A stretch of DNA of 64,000 nt from Hominilimicola fabiformis (GTDB lineage Bacteria > Bacillota > Clostridia > UBA1381). Location: contig NZ_JAJEQM010000005.1 in assembly GCF_020687385.1 (NCBI RefSeq), forward strand, positions 124,001 through 188,000, written 5' to 3'. Of this stretch, positions 17,126 through 27,247 are shown piece by piece (position 1 is the first letter of the stretch; the number at the start of each line of letters is the position of its first letter). Under the pieces are notes generated by a model. The model was not told the DNA's origin. It was given only the letters and a program-made list of their open reading frames with translations, and ran no database searches. Both the position numbers and the translations under genes were made by a program.

Positions 17126-18928
17126 GTGCCAAGAAGAATTTCGGACGATATGATAGCGCAAATATGTGATGAAAATGACATAATTGACTATGTATCGAGA
17201 TATGTACAATTAAAAAAATCGGGACGTGATTACAGCGGACTTTGTCCGTTTCATCATGAAAAAACACCGTCATTCCATGTAAGTCAGGAGAAACAGCTTT
17301 TTCACTGCTTCGGATGCGGTGCGAGCGGTAATTTGGTGCAGTTCGTAATGCGTACAGAAAATCTTGACTTTATTGATGCGTTGAAGCTGCTTGCCGACAA
17401 TGCAGGTATAATAATTCCCGAAGATGACGGAAATTTTTCGGACGCGTCCCATGAAAAGAAGAAACGTATTTTGGCAATGAACAAACTTTCAGCGAGATTT
17501 TTTTATAATTGTCTGCGTGATAAAAACATAGGCGAAAAAGGTCAGAAGTATTTTGCAAAACGTAATATACCTTGGAAAACGGTTACGGTATACGGTTTGG
17601 GATATGCACCCGAAGGACACGATCATTTGCTTAAATATTTGACTTCACAAGGGTTTAAAACAGAAGAAATTGTCGAGGGCGGACTTGCCGTAAGCCGTGA
17701 GGGCAGAATATACGATAAATTCAGAGATCGTGTTATGTTTCCGATAATTGACGTTAGAGGAAATGTTATAGGTTTCGGCGGTCGAATTATGCACGACAAT
17801 AAAGAAATTAACGGTTATAAAATACCTAAATATCTTAATTCGCCCGAAACACCTGTTTTTGATAAAGGCAGAAACTTATTTTCGCTCAACTTGGCGAAAA
17901 ATGCAAAATCGTCGGAGATAATACTGTGCGAAGGATATATGGATGTAATATCCGTATATCAAGCCGGTATAAAAAATATTGTTGCAACGCTCGGTACGGC
18001 TATTACGGAAAATCAAGCTAAATTGATGTTGCGTTACGGCAGTGAAATACTGATATGTTACGACAGTGACGAGGCAGGTACAAAAGCGGCGTTAAGGGCT
18101 ATTGACATAATAAACAATGTAGGCGGCAGAGCAAGGGTGATACGGCTTAAAAATGCCAAAGACCCCGATGAATACATAAACAAAAACGGAGTTGAAAAAT
18201 TCAAAGAGGCGGTAAAGAATGCGATGCCTGCCACTGAATTTAAGATTTCTTTGATAAAAAAGCAGTACGACGTAACGAGTACGGACGGCAAGATACTGTT
18301 TATAGATGAGGTAGTAAACATATTTACAAAATTAAAAGATGCTGTTGAGGTAGACGCCTATATAACGAAAGTCGCGGAGGATACAGGAATAAGCCGAGAG
18401 GCGATAGCAAGCAAATACCGTGAAAAAATATCGAAGGGCAGTTATAAAAGAATACCGACTAAAAATGAGTATCAGAAAAAAGTCGAACAAAGAAAACGTG
18501 AAACAACGAAAAATCAAATGGTTACAAGCAGTTTGCTTGAAGCTGAAAAACGACTTTTGGGACTTATATCGCAAAGTAAAAAACTTTATAAAATGTCGTC
18601 GGCACAGATTAAAGCCGAGGAATTTGCAACAAATGTGTATAGACGTTTGGCGAAAAGTATGTATGACAGCTATGAAAACGGAATGTCACCCGATCCGGCA
18701 ATGATGTTAAATGATTTTTCGGGCGACGATTTGAGTGAGGCGTCGGAAGTTTTTTATAATCTTGAAGTTTACAGCGGTGACGAAGAAACCGTCAAAGAAC
18801 TTTTATATACAATTAAATTGGAGAAGCTGAATATGCGTATCAATGCCGAAGCAGACCCTACGAATTTGATGGATTTGTTTAAGCAACGTGAAGAACTTCT
18901 AAATGAGAAAAATACTTGGGAGGAATAG
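17126..18928 (+). CDS. dnaG: DNA primase
   Basis: Makes RNA primers for DNA replication. With GTG at 17126 as start (AAAGGAGGTGA directly upstream) the protein is 600 aa. The N-terminal zinc-binding domain has C40, H43, C61, C64 (CPFH and CFGC). The catalytic core contains EGYMDVIS and the [15 protein letters not shown] helical C-terminal domain for helicase binding follows. An in-frame start at 17090 would add 12 residues that overlap the ribosome site, so it is rejected. Its stop overlaps the ribosome site of rpoD, forming the dnaG-rpoD operon. Confidence 0.95.
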   Translation: MPRRISDDMIAQICDENDIIDYVSRYVQLKKSGRDYSGLCPFHHEKTPSFHVSQEKQLFHCFGCGASGNLVQFVMRTENLDFIDALKLLADNAGIIIPEDDGNFSDASHEKKKRILAMNKLSARFFYNCLRDKNIGEKGQKYFAKRNIPWKTVTVYGLGYAPEGHDHLLKYLTSQGFKTEEIVEGGLAVSREGRIYDKFRDRVMFPIIDVRGNVIGFGGRIMHDNKEINGYKIPKYLNSPETPVFDKGRNLFSLNLAKNAKSSEIILCEGYMDVISVYQAGIKNIVATLGTAITENQAKLMLRYGSEILICYDSDEAGTKAALRAIDIINNVGGRARVIRLKNAKDPDEYINKNGVEKFKEAVKNAMPATEFKISLIKKQYDVTSTDGKILFIDEVVNIFTKLKDAVEVDAYITKVAEDTGISREAIASKYREKISKGSYKRIPTKNEYQKKVEQRKRETTKNQMVTSSLLEAEKRLLGLISQSKKLYKMSSAQIKAEEFATNVYRRLAKSMYDSYENGMSPDPAMMLNDFSGDDLSEASEVFYNLEVYSGDEETVKELLYTIKLEKLNMRINAEADPTNLMDLFKQREELLNEKNTWEE

Positions 18929-18932
18929 TTTA

Positions 18933-20090
18933 ATGCAGGAAAAGAAGAAAGACATTAAAAGAGAACTTATCGAAAAAGGTAAGAAAAAAGGGGTACTTAC
19001 TTTTAAGGAAATAAGTGACGCTTTTGAAGACATTGAAGTGACACCGGAAGAAATAGAAAGACTTTATGACATTTTTGAAAAAGAATCTATCGAACTTGTT
19101 GAAGATTTGGATAAGGAACTTGAAGAAATCGAAGTAAGCAAGGAAGAACTTGAGGACTTGTCTGTTCCGGAGGGTATCAATATTGATGACCACGTTAAAA
19201 TGTACCTAAAAGAAATAGGTAAAGTTAATCTGCTTACTCCCGAGGAAGAATTGTCACTTGCCAAAAGAATGGCAGACGGAGAAACAGCGAAAGAACAGCT
19301 TGAAGAAATTGGCGAGGAAATAGACGAAGATACTAAAAAGCAGATTGATTTATTGATTGCGGACGGTGAAAAAGCAAAGAAAAGCTTGGCAGAGGCTAAC
19401 TTGCGTCTTGTTGTAAGTATAGCAAAGCGTTATGTCGGTCGCGGTATGCTTTTCCTTGACCTTATTCAAGAGGGTAATCTTGGTCTTATCAAGGCTGTTG
19501 ATAAGTTTGACTATACAAAGGGTTATAAATTCTCAACATATGCGACATGGTGGATAAGACAAGCTATCACAAGAGCCATTGCGGATCAAGCGCGTACAAT
19601 CAGAATACCTGTTCATATGGTTGAAACCATCAACAAACTTGTAAGGGTTTCAAGACAGCTTGTGCAGGAACTTGGCCGTGAACCTACGCCTGAAGAACTT
19701 GCAAAAGAACTAAATATGCCTGTTGATAAAGTGCGTGAAATTTCAAAGATTTCACAAGAGCCTGTTTCACTTGAAACTCCTATCGGCGAAGAAGAGGACA
19801 GCCATCTTGGCGACTTTATTCCGGATGAGGACGCACCTGCACCGTCAGAGGCGGCAAGTTTTGTACTTCTAAAGGAACAGCTTGGAGCGGTTTTGGAAAC
19901 ATTGTCTGAAAGAGAGGCGAAAGTTTTAAGACTTCGTTTCGGTCTTGACGACGGACGTGCAAGAACGCTTGAAGAAGTAGGTAAGGAATTTGACGTAACA
20001 AGAGAAAGAATAAGACAGATTGAGGCAAAGGCACTAAGAAAACTTCGTCATCCGAGCAGAAGTAAGAAATTAAAAGATTTTCTTGATTAA
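18933..20090 (+). CDS. rpoD: RNA polymerase primary sigma factor
   Basis: Housekeeping sigma-70 (SigA). 385 aa from ATG 18933, preceded by GGGAGG. Region 1.2 [17 protein letters not shown], region 2 [20 protein letters not shown] and [13 protein letters not shown], region 3 near IRIPVHMVE, and region 4 [19 protein letters not shown] are all present. The acidic N-terminus (about residues 1-85) is a short region 1.1. The promoters seen in this window fit recognition by such a factor. Confidence 0.96.
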   Translation: MQEKKKDIKRELIEKGKKKGVLTFKEISDAFEDIEVTPEEIERLYDIFEKESIELVEDLDKELEEIEVSKEELEDLSVPEGINIDDHVKMYLKEIGKVNLLTPEEELSLAKRMADGETAKEQLEEIGEEIDEDTKKQIDLLIADGEKAKKSLAEANLRLVVSIAKRYVGRGMLFLDLIQEGNLGLIKAVDKFDYTKGYKFSTYATWWIRQAITRAIADQARTIRIPVHMVETINKLVRVSRQLVQELGREPTPEELAKELNMPVDKVREISKISQEPVSLETPIGEEEDSHLGDFIPDEDAPAPSEAASFVLLKEQLGAVLETLSEREAKVLRLRFGLDDGRARTLEEVGKEFDVTRERIRQIEAKALRKLRHPSRSKKLKDFLD

Positions 20091-20096
20091 TAACTA

Positions 20097-20127
20097 AAAA
20101 AGCAATACCGAGAGTGTATTGCTTTTT
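20097..20127 (+). terminator. Terminator of dnaG-rpoD
   Basis: AAAAAGCAATAC (20097-20108) pairs with GTATTGCTTTTT (20116-20127), 7-base loop. Confidence 0.88.
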
Positions 20128-20157
20128 GCAAATGATTTTATAAACACGGAGGATATT

Positions 20158-21123
20158 ATGGATTGGATTAAAGTATCTATATTTACGACATCAGAGGGTA
20201 TTGAGCCTTTGAGCGGAAGACTGTATCAGCTTGGGATAACAGGTCTTGAAATTGAGGACGAAAAAGATTTTAAAGATTTTCTTGAAAACAATAAACAGTA
20301 TTGGGATTATGTTGATGATGAGCTGATCAAGGAAAAAGAGGGCGAAACGGAAGTAATCGCCTATGTCAGCGATAATGCGGCAGGTCATGAAATGCTTATG
20401 GCAATCAGAAATACTGTTGCCGAAATGAAACAGCTTGATGATGAAAACGAGTTCGGCAGACTTGAAATCCATATTGACAATATGAAGGAAGAAGACTGGG
20501 CGAATAACTGGAAGAAGTATTTTCACCCGTTGGAAGTAGGCGAAAAAATTCTTATCAAGCCTGAATGGGAAGAACTTAAAGATAATACCGACAGAATTGT
20601 ATTCAATATAAATCCGGGTATGAGTTTCGGTACAGGCGGACACTATACAACACAGCTTTGTATCGAAACACTTGAAAAATACATAAAACCGGGCGTTAAA
20701 GTGCTTGATTTGGGCTGCGGCAGCGGTATTTTGTCAATTATATCATTGTTGTTGGGTGCAGACAGTGCGTTTGCGGTTGATATTGACCCGAATGCGGTTG
20801 ATATTGCATATCAGAACGCAGGCATGAATGATGTCGACATATCGAAATATACGGTTAAAGCCGGAGATATAATTACAAATACAGAATTGCAAAATGAAAT
20901 CGCCAAAAATGAATATGACGTTGTTGTGGCAAATATTGTTGCAGATGTCATTATAGCGCTTGCTCCAAAAGCACGTGAATATATGAAAAAAGGCGGCGTG
21001 TTTATTACTTCGGGAATAATCGAGGACAGAGTAGACGACGTTAAAGCGGCACTTGAAAAATGCGGCTTTGAAATAAATTCAATCAAGCAAAGAAAAGATT
21101 GGGTATCTATTGTTTGTAAATAG
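20158..21123 (+). CDS. prmA: Ribosomal protein L11 methyltransferase
   Basis: SAM-dependent methyltransferase that modifies L11. 321 aa from ATG 20158, which follows CGGAGGATATT. PrmA-specific features: the N-terminal domain with EDWANNWKKYFHP, then MSFGTGGHYTTQLC, the SAM motif VLDLGCGSGILSI and VVANIVADVI. A longer frame from 20119 would start inside the upstream terminator and is rejected. Confidence 0.95.
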   Translation: MDWIKVSIFTTSEGIEPLSGRLYQLGITGLEIEDEKDFKDFLENNKQYWDYVDDELIKEKEGETEVIAYVSDNAAGHEMLMAIRNTVAEMKQLDDENEFGRLEIHIDNMKEEDWANNWKKYFHPLEVGEKILIKPEWEELKDNTDRIVFNINPGMSFGTGGHYTTQLCIETLEKYIKPGVKVLDLGCGSGILSIISLLLGADSAFAVDIDPNAVDIAYQNAGMNDVDISKYTVKAGDIITNTELQNEIAKNEYDVVVANIVADVIIALAPKAREYMKKGGVFITSGIIEDRVDDVKAALEKCGFEINSIKQRKDWVSIVCK

Positions 21124-21150
21124 AATTAACGGTGAAAGGAATGATAAAAA

Positions 21151-22329
21151 ATGCTTGAATTAAAGAATAATATTTTTTATGTGGGAGTGAAAGACCCTAC
21201 ACTAAGAACATTTGATATTTTTATGAAAACGGAATACGGTACGACATATAATGCGTATCTTGTAAAGGGTGAAAAGACGGCACTTATAGAAACAGCACAC
21301 GAAAAGTTACTTGATTCGTATATTTCAAATATCGAAGAAATAATGCCTGTTTCTGAGATTGATTATTTGATATGCAATCATACAGAGCCTGACCATTCGG
21401 GAAGTGTCAAGAAGATACTTGAATTAAATCCGGACATTGAAGTTGTGGGCAGTATTGCGGCTATAAGAAATCTAAAAGAAATAACAAATATGACTTTTAA
21501 GGAGCATATTGCAAAAGACGGTGCAGAGCTTGATTTGGGTGACGGAAAGGTATTGAAATTCTGCATAGTTCCTAATTTGCATTGGCCTGATACTATGGTG
21601 ACATATCTTGAAAGTGAAAAGACGCTTTTCAGCTGTGACGTATTTGGTGCACACTATTGTGAGGACGCAGTTGTTGACGAGGATATAATTTACTACGATA
21701 AGTATGAAAAGGCAATGAAAGTTTATTATGACTGCATTGTATCGCCGTTTAATGCTTTTGTTGTCAAGGCACTTGAAAAGTTGTCGGCACTTGATATTGA
21801 AATGGTTTGTAACAGTCACGGACCTGTACTTAAAAAATATATAGCAGAAGCCGTTAAAAAGTATTCTGCTTGGAGTGCACCAAAAGTTACAGAGAAAAAA
21901 ACAGTCGCAATATTCTATGCGTCGGCTTACGGATATACAAAGAAAATGGCAGACACTATTGAAAAAACGCTTAAATCTTGTGATTTTGATGTTAAAGAAT
22001 ATGACGTTGCCGAAATCAACGATGAAATGATAACGGCACTTCACAGTGCGGATGCGCTTGTATTCGGTACACCGACAATCAACAGAAATGCGGTAAAGCC
22101 TGTATGGGATATTATTTCTTCGATTGACCTTGTTAATATGAAGAATAAGCCTTGCTTTGTATTCGGTTCATACGGCTGGGGCGGTGAAGGTATTCAGCTG
22201 GTGCATAATCATCTTGAATTGCTTAAACTAAAGCCTTTTGAAAAGCCGTTCGGTTGTATATTCAATCCGTCAGACGAAAAACTTGCCGAACTTGAAGATT
22301 ATACAAAGAAATTTGCGGAAACGATATAA
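21151..22329 (+). CDS. Flavodiiron protein (A-type flavoprotein, FprA family)
   Basis: Cytosolic oxygen or NO reductase that protects anaerobes. 392 aa: an N-terminal beta-lactamase-like diiron domain with all ligands visible, HTEPDH (H77, E79, D81, H82), H144, D163 and H223, then a flavodoxin domain from about residue 250 with the FMN loop ASAYGYTKKMA. No rubredoxin domain is fused, so an external electron donor is needed. It pairs functionally with the desulfoferrodoxin at 49623. Confidence 0.93.
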   Translation: MLELKNNIFYVGVKDPTLRTFDIFMKTEYGTTYNAYLVKGEKTALIETAHEKLLDSYISNIEEIMPVSEIDYLICNHTEPDHSGSVKKILELNPDIEVVGSIAAIRNLKEITNMTFKEHIAKDGAELDLGDGKVLKFCIVPNLHWPDTMVTYLESEKTLFSCDVFGAHYCEDAVVDEDIIYYDKYEKAMKVYYDCIVSPFNAFVVKALEKLSALDIEMVCNSHGPVLKKYIAEAVKKYSAWSAPKVTEKKTVAIFYASAYGYTKKMADTIEKTLKSCDFDVKEYDVAEINDEMITALHSADALVFGTPTINRNAVKPVWDIISSIDLVNMKNKPCFVFGSYGWGGEGIQLVHNHLELLKLKPFEKPFGCIFNPSDEKLAELEDYTKKFAETI

Positions 22330-22332
22330 AAC

Positions 22333-22367
22333 AAAAGCAGAGTCATAAGATATGACTCTGCTTTTTG
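22333..22367 (+). terminator. Terminator of the flavodiiron gene
   Basis: Fifteen-bp stem (22333-22347 with 22351-22365), 3-base loop, T tract. Confidence 0.92.
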
Positions 22368-22371
22368 GTAT

Positions 22372-22400
22372 TTGACAAATCGACAAATTTGTTATAAAAT
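22372..22400 (+). promoter_or_regulatory. Promoter of the rhodanese/PP-loop gene
   Basis: TTGACA (22372-22377), 17-base spacer, TAAAAT (22395-22400). Confidence 0.65.
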
Positions 22401-22448
22401 TATGCCTACTGAAATAATAGGAAATATATTTGGGGATAGGAAATAATT

Positions 22449-23579
22449 ATGAGTATAACAATAGAAGAATTGAATAAATTAGATAAAGACACATATCAAA
22501 TTATAGATATTCGTGACAAAGAAGAAGTTCAAAAAGACGAAATGCCGGGAGCGGTTTATGTTCCGTCAGATGAGATAGAAACAAGCGAAAAGGTTGATTT
22601 ATCCAAAAAACTGATTATTTGTTGCAGAATAGGTAAAATCAGCATAGACGTTGCGGAGCGGCTAAGAGAAAAAGGCGTTGACGCGGTGAGCCTTGAGGGC
22701 GGATATACTGCATGGCTGTTGGATTCGATAAAGCGAAAAGAGGCTGAGAGCATAAGTCGTGATGTTGAACAAAGTATAAGAAAAAAATTCCGTAAAAAAA
22801 TTTGGCGTATGTTTGCAAAAGCAATTAATACTTATGATTTGGTTAAAGAAGGCGACAAGATTGCGGTCTGTATATCGGGCGGAAAAGACTCAATGCTTAT
22901 GGCAAAACTTTTTCAGGAACTTAAACTTCACAATAAATTTGAATTTGAAGTGAAATTTTTGGTTATGGATCCCGGTTACAGTCCTGAAAACCGTAAGGTT
23001 ATAGAGGAAAATGCAAGGAAATTGAATATCCCTATAACTATTTATGAATCCGATATATTTGAGTCGGTTTATAATGTTGAAAAGTCGCCTTGCTATTTGT
23101 GTGCAAGAATGAGAAGGGGATATTTGTATAAATTCGCAAAGGATATGGGTTGTAATAAAATTGCGTTGGGACATCACTATGACGATGTAATTGAAACGAT
23201 ATTAATGGGAATGCTGTATTCGGGACAGGTGCAAACAATGATGCCGAAACTTCACAGCACAAACTATGAGGGAATGGAACTTATACGACCGCTTTATTTA
23301 ATTCGTGAGCAGGATATAAAATCGTGGTGTCGATATAACGATTTGCATTTTATACAATGTGCCTGCAAGTTTACGGATACTTGTACAACGTGTAATAACG
23401 AAGAAAACCGTTCAAAGAGAGTTGAAATAAAAGAACTTATAAAAACGTTGAAACAGGTAAATCCGTACGTTGAGGGGAATATATTCAAAAGTGTTGAAAA
23501 TGTCAGTTTAGAGGCGATTGTTGCGTACAAAATTGACGGTGTGAAACACAGTTTTCTTGAAACGTACGACGAAGAATAA
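22449..23579 (+). CDS. Rhodanese - PP-loop (TtcA-like) tRNA thiolation fusion
   Basis: 376-aa two-domain protein. Residues 1-95 are a rhodanese domain with active-site loop CCRIGKIS (C59 the likely persulfide carrier). Residues about 125-376 are a PP-loop ATPase with SGGKDS (143-148), CYLC (C215, C218), GHHYDDVIET, and a C-terminal Cys set (C304, C306, C312, C315). The second domain resembles TtcA/TtuA enzymes that thiolate tRNA using ATP and an iron-sulfur cluster. The fusion implies that sulfur is handed from the rhodanese Cys to the tRNA-modifying site. The target base is not known. Confidence 0.85.
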   Translation: MSITIEELNKLDKDTYQIIDIRDKEEVQKDEMPGAVYVPSDEIETSEKVDLSKKLIICCRIGKISIDVAERLREKGVDAVSLEGGYTAWLLDSIKRKEAESISRDVEQSIRKKFRKKIWRMFAKAINTYDLVKEGDKIAVCISGGKDSMLMAKLFQELKLHNKFEFEVKFLVMDPGYSPENRKVIEENARKLNIPITIYESDIFESVYNVEKSPCYLCARMRRGYLYKFAKDMGCNKIALGHHYDDVIETILMGMLYSGQVQTMMPKLHSTNYEGMELIRPLYLIREQDIKSWCRYNDLHFIQCACKFTDTCTTCNNEENRSKRVEIKELIKTLKQVNPYVEGNIFKSVENVSLEAIVAYKIDGVKHSFLETYDEE

Positions 23580-23687
23580 CTATATGTTGTACCGTTCAAT
23601 TTGGCATTACACAACAAAATCCAAACAAAACAAGAATTTTGAAATGAAAAAGAAATAAATATTCACAAACTATTTTCACAATGACTA

Positions 23688-23716
23688 TTGATTTATTTGG
23701 CAAAATAGTATAGAAT
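23688..23716 (+). promoter_or_regulatory. Promoter of pgi
   Basis: TTGATT (23688-23693), 17-base spacer, TAGAAT (23711-23716). Confidence 0.6.
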
Positions 23717-23769
23717 AATAAGTAACAAAACATAATATGTTTTATACGAAATTTAGGAGGCAATATATA

Positions 23770-25119
23770 ATGAGCAATATTAGGTTTGACTATTCAAAAG
23801 CACTTCCGTTTGTCGGACAGCATGAGATTGATAATATGGCTGAATATGTTAAAGAGGCACATAATATGCTTCATAACAAAACCGGTGCAGGTAATGATTT
23901 TCTTGGTTGGGTAAACTTGCCTACGGATTATGATAAAGAAGAATTTGCAAGAATTAAAAAAGCGGCTGAAAAGATTCGCTCTGATTCAGATGTACTTGTT
24001 GTAATCGGTATAGGCGGTTCGTACCTTGGTGCAAGAGCGGCTGTTGAAATGTTACAGCATTCATTCTATAATGCTCTTGACAAAGACAAGAGAAAAGGCC
24101 CTGCTATTTTCTTTGCCGGAAATAACATCAGTTCGACATATATGGCTGATTTGCTTGAAACAGTAGAGGGTAAAGATATTTCAGTAAACGTAATATCAAA
24201 ATCCGGAACAACAACAGAACCTGCTATTGCGTTCAGAATATTTAAAGACTTGCTTGAAAAGAAGTACGGCAAGGAAGGCGCAAAAGAAAGAATTTATGCA
24301 ACAACAGATAAAGCTCGCGGTGCATTGAAGTCGCTTGCAGATGAAGAAGGTTACGAAACATTTGTTATCGCTGACGACATCGGCGGCAGATATTCTGTTC
24401 TTACTGCAGTAGGTTTACTTCCGATTGCAGCGGCAGGTATCGATATTGACAAGATGATGCAAGGGGCAAAAGAGGCACAGGATGAATATGCTAATCCAAA
24501 TCTTGCAGAAAACCAATGTTATCAATATGCGGTTGTAAGAAATGCACTTGCAAGAAAAGGCAAGACTGTTGAAATGATGGTTAATTATGAGCCTGCACTT
24601 CACTATTTCGGCGAATGGTGGAAACAGCTTTACGGCGAAAGTGAAGGTAAGGACAACAAGGGTATTTTCCCTGCAGCGGCAGACTTCTCAAGTGACCTAC
24701 ATTCAATGGGACAATACATTCAAGAAGGACAAAGAATTTTGTTTGAAACAGCTTTGCTTGTTGAAAATCCTCGCAAGAATATTGAAATTCAAGCAACAGA
24801 GGATAATATTGACGGACTTAATTTCCTTGCAGGCAAGACTATCGACTATGTAAATTCAAAAGCCGCACAGGGTACGGCTTTGGCTCATACAGACGGTCAA
24901 GTTCCTAACCTTGCGGTTATTGTACCTGCGCTTGACGCATATAATTTCGGTAAAATGGTATATTTCTTTGAAAAGGCTTGTGGTCTTTCAGGATATTTGC
25001 TTGGGGTAAATCCTTTTGATCAACCGGGTGTTGAAGCATACAAAAAGAATATGTTTGCACTTCTTGGTAAGCCGGGTTACGAAAGCGAAAAGGACGCTCT
25101 TGAAGCAAGATTAAAGTAA
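23770..25119 (+). CDS. pgi: Glucose-6-phosphate isomerase
   Basis: Interconverts glucose-6-P and fructose-6-P in glycolysis. 449 aa from ATG 23770 (GGAGG nine bases upstream), the Firmicute-length form. Sugar phosphate and catalytic motifs: [41 protein letters not shown], and the C-terminal [12 protein letters not shown] with the catalytic Lys. A frame extending to 23737 lacks a ribosome site. Confidence 0.96.
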   Translation: MSNIRFDYSKALPFVGQHEIDNMAEYVKEAHNMLHNKTGAGNDFLGWVNLPTDYDKEEFARIKKAAEKIRSDSDVLVVIGIGGSYLGARAAVEMLQHSFYNALDKDKRKGPAIFFAGNNISSTYMADLLETVEGKDISVNVISKSGTTTEPAIAFRIFKDLLEKKYGKEGAKERIYATTDKARGALKSLADEEGYETFVIADDIGGRYSVLTAVGLLPIAAAGIDIDKMMQGAKEAQDEYANPNLAENQCYQYAVVRNALARKGKTVEMMVNYEPALHYFGEWWKQLYGESEGKDNKGIFPAAADFSSDLHSMGQYIQEGQRILFETALLVENPRKNIEIQATEDNIDGLNFLAGKTIDYVNSKAAQGTALAHTDGQVPNLAVIVPALDAYNFGKMVYFFEKACGLSGYLLGVNPFDQPGVEAYKKNMFALLGKPGYESEKDALEARLK

Positions 25120-25176
25120 AATCAGAGAGGGCGACTCTCAGAAAATAAAAATTTATTATAAAGGAGGAAGGTTAAC

Positions 25177-25590
25177 ATGGTTGAACTTCTAATTGGAAAA
25201 AAAGGCACCGGTAAGACAAAGGCTCTTATTGAGAAAGTGAACAACGCTCTAACGGTTGCAAAGGGCAATGTTGTTTTTATCAGCAACGACACAAACAGAA
25301 ATATTTTTGATGTAAAGTCAAAGGCGAGAATGGCAGACACATCAGAGTTTGAAATTAAGTCATATGATGAATTCCTTGGATTTATCAGCGGTATTATAAG
25401 CCGTGACTTCGATATTACAAACATTTTTGTTGACGGTATTTTCAAAATTGTCGGCTCAGACAATCTTGACGGATTTGAATCATTCCTTAACAGACTTGAG
25501 ACTATGAGCCAAAAGTTTGAAATCACATTTGTAATATCAGTAAGCATAGATGCTGAAACAGCACCTGATTACATAAAGAAATTAGCGTAA
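25177..25590 (+). CDS. Small P-loop ATPase-like protein (137 aa)
   Basis: The function is not recognised. It begins MVELLIGKKGTGKT, a classic Walker A (residues 7-14), followed by a strand-helix pattern (GNVVFISND) and a Walker B-like strand ending IFVDG near residue 90. At 137 aa it is about half a RecA/AAA core, with no sensor or arginine-finger region, so it is a minimal NTPase or binding protein. AAGGAGG precedes the ATG. It lies between pgi and thrC, which does not suggest a role. Confidence 0.7.
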   Translation: MVELLIGKKGTGKTKALIEKVNNALTVAKGNVVFISNDTNRNIFDVKSKARMADTSEFEIKSYDEFLGFISGIISRDFDITNIFVDGIFKIVGSDNLDGFESFLNRLETMSQKFEITFVISVSIDAETAPDYIKKLA

Positions 25591-25607
25591 GACGCGAAAA
25601 AACAAAG

Positions 25608-25648
25608 GTGCCTGTATGAATTGAACGTATGAAAATTTGTACAGGCAC
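25608..25648 (+). promoter_or_regulatory. Hairpin in the thrC leader
   Basis: GTGCCTGTA (25608-25616) pairs with TACAGGCAC (25640-25648) around 23 bases. No T tract follows, and the thrC ribosome site (GGAGG) starts about 12 bases later. It could be a weak terminator of the upstream gene or a thrC control element. Confidence 0.4.
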
Positions 25649-25674
25649 GATTAATTATTTGGAGGTTTTGATTA

Positions 25675-27177
25675 ATGCAGTATCATAGTACGAGGGATAA
25701 GAGCATATCTGTAAGTTCGGCAGAGGCTATAAAAACAGGACTTAGTGCAGAGGGCGGACTTTTTGTTCCGGAAAGCTTTCCTTCAGTTAGTTTAGATGAG
25801 ATTAAAAATTTGGCGTCAAAGTCATATAACGAAAGAGCATATTTTGTACTTAGCAAGTTCCTTTCTGACTTCACAGAAGAAGAACTTAAAAAGTGCATAG
25901 ACAGTGCATATACAAAGGAAAAGTTTGAAACAGAGAGCATTGCTCCTGTTTATAAACTTAACGATACAACATATTTCCTTGAATTATGGCACGGCCCGAC
26001 TTGTGCTTTTAAGGATATGGCACTTCAAATTCTTCCTCATCTTCTTACAACATCAATGAAAAAGACTAATGAAGATAAAGAAATCGTAATCCTTGTTGCA
26101 ACATCGGGTGATACAGGTAAGGCTGCACTTGAAGGCTTTAAAGATGTTGCAGGCACAAGAATTATCGTATTCTATCCTGACAACGGTGTAAGTGAAATTC
26201 AAAAGCTTCAAATGGTTACTCAAGAGGGTAATAACGTAAGTGTTGCCGCGGTTAAGGGTAACTTTGACGATGCTCAAAGCGGTGTTAAGAAGATATTTAC
26301 AGACACTGATTATAAAAATCTTCTTGACAGAAATCAATTTAAGCTTTCATCTGCAAACTCAATCAACTGGGGCAGACTTGTTCCTCAGATTGTATATTAT
26401 TTCTCATCATATGCAGAGCTTGTAAAGAATAACGAAATTGAAATCGGCGATAAGATTAATGTTGTCGTTCCGACAGGTAACTTCGGTAATATTCTTGCCG
26501 CATATTATGCAAAGAAAATGGGCTTGCCAATCGCTAAGTTTATTTGTGCGTCGAATGAAAATAATGTTTTGACAGATTTCATAAAGACCGGTGTTTATAA
26601 TAAGAACAGAGATTTCCATACAACAATCTCACCGTCAATGGACATTCTTATTTCAAGTAACCTTGAAAGATTTCTTTATGACCTTACAGGTTGTGATGAT
26701 AAACTTGTCAGCGAATGGATGAAAGAGCTTAACACTAATGGCAGCTATGAAGTTTCAGCTGACGTTAAGGCAAAAATGCAGGAAATGTTTACTGCAGGTT
26801 GCTGTGATGATGCAGAAACAATGGCTACAATTAAAAAGTGTGCGTCTGAATATGATTATGTTATTGATACTCATACAGCCGTTGCAAAGTCTGTTTACGA
26901 TAAGTATGTTGCTCAAACAGGCGACACAACAAAGACAATTATTGCATCAACTGCAAGTCCGTTCAAGTTTAATCAGAGTGTTCTTATTGCGCTTGAGGAT
27001 CACAATGCAGTTGTCGGTAAAGACGAATTTACTCTATTGAAGGAACTTTCTGAAAAGAGTAATATGCAAATTCCTAAGTCACTTTATGAACTGAAAGATA
27101 AGTCAGTTGTATTTGACCTTGTATGCGACAAGGACGAAATGCAACAGATTGTAAGTGATTTTCTTATGGTTGAATAA
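25675..27177 (+). CDS. thrC: Threonine synthase
   Basis: PLP enzyme converting O-phosphohomoserine to threonine. 500 aa, the longer class with an N-terminal YHSTR motif. The PLP lysine is K113 in TCAFKDMALQ, and the phosphate loop is ATSGDTGKAA. GGAGG lies upstream of the ATG. Homoserine dehydrogenase and kinase are not nearby, so the pathway is dispersed. Confidence 0.95.
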   Translation: MQYHSTRDKSISVSSAEAIKTGLSAEGGLFVPESFPSVSLDEIKNLASKSYNERAYFVLSKFLSDFTEEELKKCIDSAYTKEKFETESIAPVYKLNDTTYFLELWHGPTCAFKDMALQILPHLLTTSMKKTNEDKEIVILVATSGDTGKAALEGFKDVAGTRIIVFYPDNGVSEIQKLQMVTQEGNNVSVAAVKGNFDDAQSGVKKIFTDTDYKNLLDRNQFKLSSANSINWGRLVPQIVYYFSSYAELVKNNEIEIGDKINVVVPTGNFGNILAAYYAKKMGLPIAKFICASNENNVLTDFIKTGVYNKNRDFHTTISPSMDILISSNLERFLYDLTGCDDKLVSEWMKELNTNGSYEVSADVKAKMQEMFTAGCCDDAETMATIKKCASEYDYVIDTHTAVAKSVYDKYVAQTGDTTKTIIASTASPFKFNQSVLIALEDHNAVVGKDEFTLLKELSEKSNMQIPKSLYELKDKSVVFDLVCDKDEMQQIVSDFLMVE

Positions 27178-27200
27178 AATTAAATATTTTAAATAAATAA

Positions 27201-27233
27201 TGAAAGGTGTAACAATGTTACACCTTTCATTTT
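27201..27233 (+). terminator. Terminator of thrC
   Basis: Thirteen-bp perfect stem (27201-27213 with 27217-27229), loop AAT, then TTTT. Confidence 0.92.
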
Positions 27234-27247
27234 AACGGAGGTTTTAT

